Source: Rhodoblastus acidophilus (GTDB lineage Bacteria > Pseudomonadota > Alphaproteobacteria > Rhizobiales > Beijerinckiaceae). From it: 64,000 nucleotides of DNA. The notes under the pieces are model-generated. The model saw only the letters and a list, made by a program, of their open reading frames with translations. It made no database searches and was not told the origin of the DNA. Where the stretch lies: the NCBI RefSeq assembly GCF_009720655.1, contig NZ_WNKS01000002.1, positions 186,001 through 250,000 of the forward strand. The letters run 5' to 3'. The position numbers and the translations under genes were made by a program. Below are positions 36,573-45,099 of this stretch, in pieces (the stretch's first letter is position 1; every line of letters starts with the position of its first letter).

Positions 36573-38549
36573 ATGATCTACGTCATCACCGGCGGCAGCG
36601 GCTTCATCGGCAAGCGTCTGATCCAGAGATTGTTGGCGCGGCCCGACGCCGAAGTCCATTTCCTGATGCGCAACCCCTCGCCCGAGCGTCTGAAAGTTTT
36701 GAGCGATTTCTGGGGCGTCGACGCCGCACGCGCGCGTCCCCTGCCCGGCGACCTCACCGCGCCGCTGAGCGGCGTCGATCCCAAGACGATCGAAGCCCTG
36801 CGCGGCAAGGTCGATCACGTCTTTCATCTCGGCGCCATCTACGACCTCGCCGCCGACCCCGCCCAGGAAATGCAGGTCAACATCGAGGGCACGCGCAACG
36901 CCCTCGCGCTGGCGGAAGCCTTGGACGCCCGGCGCTTCCATCACATGAGCTCCATCGCCGCCGCCGGCCTTTACGAGGGCGTGTTCCGCGAGGACATGTT
37001 TGAAGAAGCGGAAAATCTGGACCACCCCTATTTCGCCAGCAAGCACGCCGCGGAAAAAGTTTTGCGCACGGAGGCGAAGCTTCCCTTCCGCATCTATCGT
37101 CCGGGACTCGTCGTCGGCGATTCCCGCACCGGCGAAATGGACAAGATCGACGGCCCCTACTACTTCTTCAAGCTCATCCAGAAATTGCGCGGCCTGCTGC
37201 CGCCCTGGGCGCCGATGATCGGCCTCGAAGGCGGGCGCATCAATCTGGTGCCCGTCGACTTCGTCGTTTCGGCTTTGGACTTCCTCGCCCACAAGGACGG
37301 ACTCGACGGCCGCTGCTTCCATCTCGTCGATCCCGACCCGCGCCGCGTCGGCGACATTTTCGCCCTGTTCGCCGGGGCGGCGCACGCGCCGCGCGTCACC
37401 ATGCGGGTGAACACCGCCCTGTTCAGCCTGCTGCCGCGCCCGCTGACTCAAGCCCTCAAGGCGCTGACGCCGGTGCGCCGCATCCGCAAGGCGCTGATGA
37501 AGGATTTGGGCCTGCCCGAAGGCATTCTCGCCTTCTTCAACTACCCCACGCGCTTCGACAGCCGCGAGGCCGGGCCGCTGCTCGCGAGCGCCGGAATCAA
37601 AGTCCCGGCCATCGAGGATTACGCCTGGCGCCTCTGGGACTATTGGGAGCGCCATCTCGATCCCGACCTTTTCATCGACCGCTCGCTGCGCGGGCGTGTC
37701 GCCGGCAAGACGATTTTGGTGACCGGCGGCTCAGCAGGCATTGGCAAGGCGACCGCGCTGCGCCTCGCGGACGCCGGGGCGCGCGTGCTCATCGTCGGAC
37801 GCGACCAGGGCAAGCTCGACGCCGCGTTGAAGGAGGCGGAGGCGCGAGGCCTGACGCTGGAAGCCCACGCGGCTGATATCGCCGATCCCGCGCAATGCGA
37901 AACCCTGGTCGCCGCGCTCAACGCGCAGGGCGGCGTCGAGATTCTCGTCAACAATGCGGGCCGCTCAATGCGGCGGGGCATCGAACATTCCTACGACCGG
38001 CTGCATGATTTCGAGCGGGCCATGCAGGTCAATTACTTCGGCGCGCTGCGCCTGACCCTCGGCCTGCTGCCGGGCATGGCGCAGAGGCGCAGCGGCCATG
38101 TGATCAACATTTCTTCGATCGGCGTGCTGACCAATGCGCCGCGCTTTTCGGCCTATGTCGCCTCCAAGGCGGCGCTCGAAGCCTTTTCGCGATGCGCGGC
38201 CAGCGAATTTCTCGACCGGGGCGTGAATTTCACCACGATCAACATGCCGCTGGTGCGCACCGACATGATCGCGCCGACAAAATTTTATGAGCACGCGCCG
38301 GCGCTTTCGCCCGAGGAGGCGGCGGATCTGGTGGTCGAGGCGATCGTCAAGCGGCCCTCGCGCATCGCCACGCCGCTCGGCGTGTTCGGCCAGATCGTGC
38401 ACGCGTTCAGCCCGCGCGTGGCGCAGATCGTGATGAACACGGCTTTTCGCATGTTCCCCGACAGCGCCGCCGCGACCGGCGCCAAGCAGGAGGCGCCGAA
38501 CGCGGATCAGATCGTGTTCACGCAGATCATGCGCGGGCTGTATTTGTAA
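36573..38549 (+). CDS. Two-domain fatty acyl-CoA reductase (NAD-epimerase-like plus SDR)
   Basis: 658 residues. The N-terminal extended SDR starts with TGGSGFIG (6-13) and has YFASK (153-157). After a linker of about 100 residues, a classical SDR starts with VTGGSAGIG (near 382), followed by NNAGRS, NISSIG and catalytic YVASK (about 528-532). This fusion architecture is that of mycobacterial AcrA1 (Rv3391)-like and related acyl-CoA reductases, which convert acyl-CoA to aldehyde or alcohol. GGAGA precedes the ATG. The product fatty alcohol would be the co-substrate for the nearby WS/DGAT. Convergent with the hydrolase gene, only 2 nt apart. Confidence 0.85.
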   Translation: MIYVITGGSGFIGKRLIQRLLARPDAEVHFLMRNPSPERLKVLSDFWGVDAARARPLPGDLTAPLSGVDPKTIEALRGKVDHVFHLGAIYDLAADPAQEMQVNIEGTRNALALAEALDARRFHHMSSIAAAGLYEGVFREDMFEEAENLDHPYFASKHAAEKVLRTEAKLPFRIYRPGLVVGDSRTGEMDKIDGPYYFFKLIQKLRGLLPPWAPMIGLEGGRINLVPVDFVVSALDFLAHKDGLDGRCFHLVDPDPRRVGDIFALFAGAAHAPRVTMRVNTALFSLLPRPLTQALKALTPVRRIRKALMKDLGLPEGILAFFNYPTRFDSREAGPLLASAGIKVPAIEDYAWRLWDYWERHLDPDLFIDRSLRGRVAGKTILVTGGSAGIGKATALRLADAGARVLIVGRDQGKLDAALKEAEARGLTLEAHAADIADPAQCETLVAALNAQGGVEILVNNAGRSMRRGIEHSYDRLHDFERAMQVNYFGALRLTLGLLPGMAQRRSGHVINISSIGVLTNAPRFSAYVASKAALEAFSRCAASEFLDRGVNFTTINMPLVRTDMIAPTKFYEHAPALSPEEAADLVVEAIVKRPSRIATPLGVFGQIVHAFSPRVAQIVMNTAFRMFPDSAAATGAKQEAPNADQIVFTQIMRGLYL

Positions 38550-38551
38550 AA

Positions 38552-39631
38552 TCAGGCCCCCGCGACAGGTTGCTCTTGCGCAGGCGCAGGCGGGGCTTCG
38601 GCCGTGACCTGATCCGCCGCAGCGGGCGGCGCCACCACGACGACAGGCGTTTCCGCGACCGCCGGCGCCGCTTCGACCGGCGCGACGACAACGATCGGCG
38701 CAGGCGGCTCCGGCTGCGGGTTCAACGCGGCGGAGGGGACGCCCTTGGCGGCCGGCTCGGAAAAGGCCAAAATCTTCTTGAGCACCTCAGGCTGCGCGAT
38801 CACCGACATGTGGCCGGCGAGCGGCGCGCAGGTCTCCGGCGCCCCCTGCAGGCGCGCGGCGTCCGGCGGCGACACGAATTCGTCGCGCCCCGCCCAGAAG
38901 GCGTGGACGGGAACCGGCGTCTCCTTGGCGTTCAGCGCCTGCAGCCAGGGGGAATCCGGCTCCATCTGCCGGGCGCTGCGGCCGTAACCGTATTTGGCGA
39001 AGCTCGTGCCATGGTGCGGCGTGGCCAGCGTGACCAGGCCGACGACATCGTCGCCGCCGCGACGGGCGATACGGGCGCGCGCCACCAGCCCGCCCTTGCT
39101 GTGACCGACCAACAAAACCTTTTCCGCGCCGGTTTGTTCTTTCACCCGGGCGATGTGCTGGTCGAGTTCGTCGGCGAGTTCGTCGATATCGGCGAACGTC
39201 CACCCCAGCGTCAAGGGCGCAACCTTGCGGCCGGCCGCCTCGAGATCGCGCGCCATTTCGAACCACATGCCGCGATTGCAGCAATAGCCGGGAACGAGCA
39301 CGATCGGCGTTTCATCCGGCGCATGAGGCAACACCTTCTCGTCGCCCATCCAGAACGTGTCGAACGGCATCAACACCACGAAGGCGCGCCAGAAGGCGTA
39401 AACCTCGGCCGCGCTAGCCAGCCAGCGCCGCTCGGGCGCGCCGATGTTCAGAAAATTCGGCGCGTTCATGGCGATGGCGGCGCTCGGAATGGCCGCGGGC
39501 AAGCCGACGAAGACAAGGAGGAGGACGATGAGCCCGGCCTCGAAGCCGAACAGCAATCTTGTGAGGTGGCCAGCGATCGCGGCCACGATGAGGATCAGAA
39601 CGACGGCGCTCCGCAACAAAAGGGTCCGCAT
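38552..39631 (-). CDS. Membrane-anchored alpha/beta hydrolase (triacylglycerol lipase-like)
   Basis: 359 residues from the ATG at 39631 (GGAGACTGAG upstream). Two N-terminal hydrophobic segments (TLLLRSAVVLILIVAAIAGH and GLIVLLLVFVGLPAAIPSAA) anchor it. The hydrolase domain begins at PIVLVPGYCCNRGMW and has the nucleophile elbow GHSKGG (Ser178), GRDEFVSP (Asp) and a later GHMSV (His). The C-terminal 60 residues are Pro/Ala/Val-rich low complexity. It resembles secreted or membrane lipases and PGAP1-like hydrolases. The start is only about 116 nt from the divergent acyl-CoA ligase start. Confidence 0.82.
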   Translation of the reverse strand: MRTLLLRSAVVLILIVAAIAGHLTRLLFGFEAGLIVLLLVFVGLPAAIPSAAIAMNAPNFLNIGAPERRWLASAAEVYAFWRAFVVLMPFDTFWMGDEKVLPHAPDETPIVLVPGYCCNRGMWFEMARDLEAAGRKVAPLTLGWTFADIDELADELDQHIARVKEQTGAEKVLLVGHSKGGLVARARIARRGGDDVVGLVTLATPHHGTSFAKYGYGRSARQMEPDSPWLQALNAKETPVPVHAFWAGRDEFVSPPDAARLQGAPETCAPLAGHMSVIAQPEVLKKILAFSEPAAKGVPSAALNPQPEPPAPIVVVAPVEAAPAVAETPVVVVAPPAAADQVTAEAPPAPAQEQPVAGA

Positions 39632-39747
39632 CTCAGTCTCCGCGCTATCGGCGTATTGATCGGAATCATTGTCTTTGACTGCGGCGACCAGATTATGAAT
39701 GGACGAACCGCGCAATGACAAAGATCAACAATCGGGAGGGGCGCATC

Positions 39748-41442
39748 GTGGAGCGCATCTGGGAATCACGCTATCCCGCTGGCGTCGACGCTCATGTCGA
39801 CGTTCGCGCGTTTCCGTCGCTGCGCCACATGTTCGAGGACAGCGTCGCCCGCTTTCCCGACAACACGGCATTCATCAGCATGGGCGCGCGGCTGAGTTAC
39901 CGGCGCTCGCGCGAACTCGCCTGGAATTTCGGCTCCTGGCTGCAAAATGTCGTCAAGCTGCCGCGAGGCGCGCGCGTCGCGCTGATGACGCCCAACCTGC
40001 TGACCTATCCGGTCGCCCTGTTCGGCGCGCTCTCGGCCGGTTATGTCGTCGTCAATTGCAATCCGCTCTACACGTCGTTCGAGCTTGAGCGCCAATTGCA
40101 GGATTCCGGCGCCGAAGCCCTGGTCGTGCTGGAGAATTTCGCCGCCACGGCGGCCAAGGCGATCGAGCGCACCTCGGTGCGCGCCGTGGCGGTCGCGCGC
40201 ATCGGCGATCTCCTTGGCTTTCCCAAGGGCGCGCTCGCCAATTTCGTCGTCAAACGCGTCAAGCGCCTTATTCCACCCTGGGAAATTCCCGGCGCGATCC
40301 CGTTCATGGAGGCGCTGCGCCTCGGCGCCCGCGCGCCGATGCAGCCGCCGGACCTCGGCCCCGACGACCTCGCCTTCCTGCAATATACCGGCGGCACCAC
40401 GGGCGTGCCGAAAGGCGCCGAACTCACCCATGGCAGCGTGATCGCCAACATCCAGCAAGGCTACGCCTGGGTGCGGCCCTTCGTCGAGGACGGGCGCGAG
40501 GTCATTGTCACGCCGCTGCCGCTTTACCACATCTTCGCCCTGACGGTGAGTTGCCTGCTGTTCATGCGCATTGGCGCGGCCAACCTGCTCATCGCCAATC
40601 CGCGCGACATCAAAGGCATGGTCAAGGAGCTGGCGCGCACGAAGTTCACGGGCATCAGCGGGGTGAACACGCTTTTCAATGCGCTTCTCAAAAACGAAGA
40701 CTTCCGGCGGCTCGATTTTAGCGGCATGAAGATTTCGGTTGCCGGCGGGATGGCCTTGCAAAAGGCGGTCGCGGAAAAATGGAAGGCGGTCACGGGACGG
40801 CCGCTGATCGAAGGCTATGGGCTGACGGAATGCTCGCCCGCCGCCCTGATCAATCCGCTGGACCTCAGAGATTTCAACGGCGCAGCGGGCCTGCCCATGC
40901 CGCACACCGACGTCTCCATCCGCGACGACGCGGGCGCCGAAGTCGCGCCGGGCGAGCGCGGCGAACTTTGCATCAAGGGGCCGCAACTGATGCGGGGCTA
41001 CTGGAACAGCCCGGACGAAACCGCCGAGGTTTTCACGTCCGACGGTTTCCTGCGCACGGGCGATATCGCCACCATGGACCCGCAAGGTTTTGTTCACATC
41101 GTCGATCGCAAGAAGGACATGATCCTGGTGTCCGGCTTCAACGTCTATCCGGGGGAGATCGAAGACGTCGTCGCCTTGCACCAGGGCGTGGAGGAGGTCG
41201 GCGCCGTCGGCGTGGCCGACGAGCAGACCGGCGAAGCCGTCAAGATCGTCGTGGTCAAGCGCGACGAGGCGCTCTGCCCCGATGAACTGGTCGCCCATTG
41301 CCGCAAATATCTGGTCGGTTACAAGATCCCGCGCCAGATCGAATTTCGCGGCGACCTGCCGAAAACCAATGTCGGAAAAATCCTGCGCCGCGCGCTGCGC
41401 GAGGAAAGCGCACACCCGCCGCCGCCGCCGCCGCCGCATTGA
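39748..41442 (+). CDS. fadD: Long-chain fatty acid--CoA ligase (FadD-like)
   Basis: 564 residues from a GTG at 39748 preceded by GGGAGGGG at ideal spacing, giving VERIWESRYPAGV as in FadD proteins; an upstream ATG at 39715 lacks such a site. The AMP-binding P-loop YTGGTTGVPKG, EGYGLTECSP, the LRTGDIA region and the C-terminal KTNVGKILRRALRE with the catalytic Lys are intact. It activates free fatty acids to acyl-CoA, feeding beta-oxidation or the wax ester/TAG enzymes nearby. It ends in an odd run of seven prolines. Confidence 0.93.
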   Translation: MERIWESRYPAGVDAHVDVRAFPSLRHMFEDSVARFPDNTAFISMGARLSYRRSRELAWNFGSWLQNVVKLPRGARVALMTPNLLTYPVALFGALSAGYVVVNCNPLYTSFELERQLQDSGAEALVVLENFAATAAKAIERTSVRAVAVARIGDLLGFPKGALANFVVKRVKRLIPPWEIPGAIPFMEALRLGARAPMQPPDLGPDDLAFLQYTGGTTGVPKGAELTHGSVIANIQQGYAWVRPFVEDGREVIVTPLPLYHIFALTVSCLLFMRIGAANLLIANPRDIKGMVKELARTKFTGISGVNTLFNALLKNEDFRRLDFSGMKISVAGGMALQKAVAEKWKAVTGRPLIEGYGLTECSPAALINPLDLRDFNGAAGLPMPHTDVSIRDDAGAEVAPGERGELCIKGPQLMRGYWNSPDETAEVFTSDGFLRTGDIATMDPQGFVHIVDRKKDMILVSGFNVYPGEIEDVVALHQGVEEVGAVGVADEQTGEAVKIVVVKRDEALCPDELVAHCRKYLVGYKIPRQIEFRGDLPKTNVGKILRRALREESAHPPPPPPPH

Positions 41443-41577
41443 GGGATCGCATTTTCGTGAACGGCGGCCGCATTTTGACGCATTGAAGTCACGATTTTGC
41501 GAGCGCATCATGCCGGAACGGTCGCCCGCTGAGACGTTCAGACAGTTTCGGGCGGGCCGATCAGAAAGGGAGACGTC

Positions 41578-41877
41578 ATGAAGCGCCCTGTGACACAAAT
41601 CTTATTCGCCGCGCTGCTCGGTCTGGCCGTTTTGTTCTCGCCAGTTCCCCGACCTGCGGAGGCCGCCCCAGTGGCGCCGTCGAACCTGCTGGCGACGCAA
41701 TCCTATGGATCGGCCATTCAGCAAACCCAATATTATTATCGCCGGCATTATTACCGCCCCTACTATCGGCATTATTATCGGCCGTACCGGCCTTACTATC
41801 GTCCATATTACAGGCCCCATTATCGGCCTTACTATGGGTACCGTCCTCACTACTGGCATCGCCGCCACTACTATTGA
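41578..41877 (+). CDS. Secreted Tyr/Arg/Pro/His-repeat protein
   Basis: 99 residues. A signal peptide (MKRPVTQILFAALLGLAVLF, ending near AEA) is followed by a short linker. From residue 52 to the end the protein consists almost only of Tyr, Arg, Pro and His in repeats of YYRP, HYYRPYY and RPHY. No cysteine occurs in the mature part. Similar very short basic Tyr-rich secreted proteins occur in Hyphomicrobiales without known function; a cell-surface or metal/polyanion-binding role is possible (inference). It has its own strong terminator. Confidence 0.8.
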   Translation: MKRPVTQILFAALLGLAVLFSPVPRPAEAAPVAPSNLLATQSYGSAIQQTQYYYRRHYYRPYYRHYYRPYRPYYRPYYRPHYRPYYGYRPHYWHRRHYY

Positions 41878-41891
41878 GCCGCGTGCCGACG

Positions 41892-41927
41892 AAAAACGCC
41901 GCCGAACCAGCTTCGGCGGCGTTTTTT
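41892..41927. terminator. Bidirectional rho-independent terminator
   Basis: A 12-bp perfect stem AACGCCGCCGAA / TTCGGCGGCGTT with a 5-nt loop, A-run on the left and T-run on the right. It serves the Tyr-rich protein gene on the plus strand and the convergent pdeM-lhr operon on the minus strand. Confidence 0.92.
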
Positions 41928-41949
41928 CGTCGGCGGCGCGGGGAAGAAT

Positions 41950-42612
41950 TCAAATTAGGTGGAGGTCGGCGCCGCGCGCGAAGGGGGCGAGCGCCGGGCT
42001 GGTCACGCAGAGCCCGCCGGCGAGCGCGCCGAAGGCCGGCATGACGATCTTCTCGGCCCCGACCACAAAACAGGCGCGGCGCTGTTTGCCCGCACGCGTG
42101 GCGACACGGACGCAAGGGTGCAGATGGCCAAAAATCTGCGGACCGCTGAGCCCGTCAGGTTCATGGCGCAGGCGGATGTTTTCGACGCGCCATTCCTCCA
42201 GCAAAGCGCACGACAGCTTTTGCAGCGCCTGAGTCAGCGGCCGGTCATGGTTGCCGAGCACGAACACGGGCGCGGCGCGACGCGCCAAAATTTCGACCAT
42301 GCGCGGCAAGAAATCCGGCTCGGCGGTCAGTCGCGCGGAATGGAAGGCGTCGCCGAGCAGCACGATTTTGTCCGCTCCCGTGGCCCGCGCCTCGGCGTCG
42401 AGTTTTTGCAATGTCGCGTCGGACTCGTAGGGCGGCAGGAACATCCCGGCGGCGGAAAAATGCAGCGCCTTGCCGAGATGAAGGTCGGCGACCACCAGGG
42501 CGGAAAGGTCAGGAAAACAAAGCGCGCCGCTCGGACGCAGCTCGATGCGATGTCCATGAAAGGAAATTTTGCGCGCGACCAGCAGCGGTTTGACGTTGAG
42601 GGGCTTGTTCAT
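41950..42612 (-). CDS. pdeM: Ligase-associated metallophosphoesterase PdeM
   Basis: 220 residues. Calcineurin-like phosphoesterase motifs are in order: DLHLGK (43-48), GDAFHS (near 87), GNHD (near 121) and GHLHP (near 161). This protein family is encoded with ATP-dependent DNA ligase, Lhr-type helicase and an MBL-fold exonuclease, and is predicted to act in DNA end processing. The start overlaps the helicase stop as ATGA. Confidence 0.92.
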   Translation of the reverse strand: MNKPLNVKPLLVARKISFHGHRIELRPSGALCFPDLSALVVADLHLGKALHFSAAGMFLPPYESDATLQKLDAEARATGADKIVLLGDAFHSARLTAEPDFLPRMVEILARRAAPVFVLGNHDRPLTQALQKLSCALLEEWRVENIRLRHEPDGLSGPQIFGHLHPCVRVATRAGKQRRACFVVGAEKIVMPAFGALAGGLCVTSPALAPFARGADLHLI

Positions 42613-45059
42613 GTCCCCAAAAATTCGTCGCCGAGTTCTTCCAGCGCGAGATCGCGCGCGTTCCCCGGCGCCTTTTCGCGGCCGATTTCCAGCAGAAGCG
42701 GCACGGCCAGCGGGGTCGGCCGGGCGCGGCGCACAAGATCGATGTTATCGGCGAACATCACCAGTTTTCCCGCGAGGCGGTCGAGATCGAGCATTTCGCG
42801 AGAAGCCTCCAGACGCGCGGCCTGCAACAGGATGTGGTCGGGCTCATAACGGCGCAGCACGTCGTAAATGAGGTCGGAGGAGATGGTCAACGCCCGCCCC
42901 GACTTAGCCTCGCCAAACACGCGACGTTCGACCAGTCCGGCGACCTGCGCGCAATTGCGGAACGCACGTTTCATGATGCTGCTCTCGTCCAGCCATTCCT
43001 CGAGATCGTCGCCGAGCATGTCCGGCGACAGCAATTTCGAAAAATCCTCTGTTTCGGGAAACGGCCGCAACTGCCAGACCAGCACCGCATAATCGTTGGC
43101 GGCGAAACCGATCGGCGCGAGGCCAGCGCGGTTGAGCCGCCGCGTCAGCAGCACACCAAGGGTCTGGTGCGCCAGCCTCCCGGCAAAGGGATAGAGCGCC
43201 AAGTAATGTCGCTTCGCGCGCGGAAAAACCTCGACCAGCAGCCGGCCGGGGCGCGGCGCCATGCTGACATCCGCCTGGGCGGCGAGCCATTCCGCCACCT
43301 GCGGCGGAAATGGAATGTCGTGGCGCGCCCCCGAAATCAGTTCGGCGACGCGGGCGGCGAGCGATTCCGACACCGGCAACCGCCCGCCCATATAAGAGGG
43401 AATAATCGTCGAGGCATTGGCGCGCGCGCGAGATACAAAAAGTGTCTCCTCGCGCAGCTCGCGAACCTCCCAGACCTCGCCGGCAAAATAAAACGTGTCG
43501 CCCGGCGCCATGCCGGCCGCGACCAGCGAATCGATCGTCCCCAGTTCCTTGCCGGCTTTTTTCAGCGCGCGCCCCGCCCCGATGGCCTGAACAACGCGGG
43601 CCATGGGATTGTCGACGATGGTCCCGATGTTCATGCGATGCGCCGCCAGCATTTTCGCGTTGGCGACGCGCAACACCCCGTTCGCATCGGCGCGAATTTT
43701 TTCGAAGCGATCGTAGGCCTTCAGCGCATAGCCGCCATTGCGGGCGAAGGCGAGCACGCGCCCAAAAGTCTCGCGCGTGAGGCCGCGATAAGGGGCGGCG
43801 GCGACAATCTCGTCATAAAGCGCGGCGGCGGTCATCGGCTCGGCGCCGAGCCGACTGACCACATGCTGGGCCAGAACATCGAGTGCGCCCTCCCGCGCCG
43901 GTTCATTGTCCTGCGCGCCGGCCTCCACCGCCTCGACCGCCGCGACACATTCCAGCCACTCAAAACGGTTAGCCGGCGCGAGCAGGGCCTGCGAGGGTTC
44001 GTCGAGCCGGTGGTTGGAGCGCCCGACGCGCTGGGTCAAACGGCTGGCGCTTTTTGGCGCGCCGACCTGGATGACCAGATCGACATCGCCCCAATCGAGT
44101 CCGAGATCGAGGGTCGATGTCGCCACCACCGCATCGACCGCCCCCTCCGCCATGGCCGCTTCCACCCGGCGGCGGTGGGCGCGATCGAGCGAACCGTGAT
44201 GCAGGGCGATGCGCAGATTGTCCTCGTTGATGTCCCAGAGAAGCTGGAACATCAGCTCCGCCTGCAGCCGGGTGTTGACGAAAACGATGCTCAACGTCGC
44301 GCGGCGCAGGCGCTGATAAATGTCGCCCACCGCATAGCGGCCGGAATGGCCCGACCAGGGCGTGCGGCTTTCGCTTTCCAAAATCTCGAAGCGCGGCGGC
44401 GGCGCGTCCTCGGCTTTGACAATGTGCGGCGTGGGCGCACCGCCCGAGGCCAGCCAGCGCGCCAGCGCCTCGGGATCTTTCACCGTCGCGGACAGGCCAA
44501 AACGCTGGACATCGGGCGCGATCCTCGCGAGTTGCGCGAGGTTGAGCGCCAGCAGATCGCCCCGCTTCGACGGCGCGAGCGCGTGGACTTCGTCGAGCAC
44601 CAAATATCTAAGATTTGCAAACACTTTGGCGCTGTCGGGCCGCGACAGCATCAGGGCAAGCTGTTCCGGCGTGGTCAGCAGGATGTGCGGCGGGTTTTTC
44701 TGCTGGCGGGCGCGCCGGCTCGCGGGAGTGTCGCCGGTGCGCGCCTCGATCCGGGCGTCGAGACCGATCTCGGCGACGGGGATTTCAAGATTGCGGCGCA
44801 CGTCCACCGCCAGCGCCTTGAGCGGCGAGACGTAAAGCGCGAACAGTGGCGCCGCCTCGCCGCGCGCGAGATCGCACAGGGCCGGCAAAAAGCCCGCAAG
44901 CGTCTTGCCGGCGCCGGTCGGCGCGATCACCAGCGCCGATTCTTTTCGCGTGGCGAGGTCCAGAACCCGCCGCTGGTAGTCGCGCAAAATCCAGCCGCGC
45001 CGCTCGAACCAACGGACAAGGATTTCGGGCAGATCGGGGCGCGGCGGCTTGGCGTTCAT
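42609..45059 (-). CDS. Ligase-associated Lhr-type DEXH helicase
   Basis: 816 residues from the ATG at 45059; an ATG at 45074 is an alternative, and the longer frame reaches into the divergent gene. Superfamily 2 motifs: APTGAGKT (46-53), DEVHALAPSKRGD (motif II, near 155), LSATVKD (III) and QRVGRSNHRLDEPSQ (VI). These are followed by the winged-helix and beta-barrel Lhr core with an IPSYMGGRLPVS segment and a C-terminal DUF-type region. It belongs to the ligase-associated clade (about 800-830 residues), distinct from the 1500-residue Lhr. Coupled to pdeM and divergent from the exonuclease/ligase pair across about 40 nt. Confidence 0.94.
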   Translation of the reverse strand: MNAKPPRPDLPEILVRWFERRGWILRDYQRRVLDLATRKESALVIAPTGAGKTLAGFLPALCDLARGEAAPLFALYVSPLKALAVDVRRNLEIPVAEIGLDARIEARTGDTPASRRARQQKNPPHILLTTPEQLALMLSRPDSAKVFANLRYLVLDEVHALAPSKRGDLLALNLAQLARIAPDVQRFGLSATVKDPEALARWLASGGAPTPHIVKAEDAPPPRFEILESESRTPWSGHSGRYAVGDIYQRLRRATLSIVFVNTRLQAELMFQLLWDINEDNLRIALHHGSLDRAHRRRVEAAMAEGAVDAVVATSTLDLGLDWGDVDLVIQVGAPKSASRLTQRVGRSNHRLDEPSQALLAPANRFEWLECVAAVEAVEAGAQDNEPAREGALDVLAQHVVSRLGAEPMTAAALYDEIVAAAPYRGLTRETFGRVLAFARNGGYALKAYDRFEKIRADANGVLRVANAKMLAAHRMNIGTIVDNPMARVVQAIGAGRALKKAGKELGTIDSLVAAGMAPGDTFYFAGEVWEVRELREETLFVSRARANASTIIPSYMGGRLPVSESLAARVAELISGARHDIPFPPQVAEWLAAQADVSMAPRPGRLLVEVFPRAKRHYLALYPFAGRLAHQTLGVLLTRRLNRAGLAPIGFAANDYAVLVWQLRPFPETEDFSKLLSPDMLGDDLEEWLDESSIMKRAFRNCAQVAGLVERRVFGEAKSGRALTISSDLIYDVLRRYEPDHILLQAARLEASREMLDLDRLAGKLVMFADNIDLVRRARPTPLAVPLLLEIGREKAPGNARDLALEELGDEFLGT

Positions 45060-45099
45060 GGCGTCCTCGACCATATAGGAAAGGGAATCCGGATTGGCG

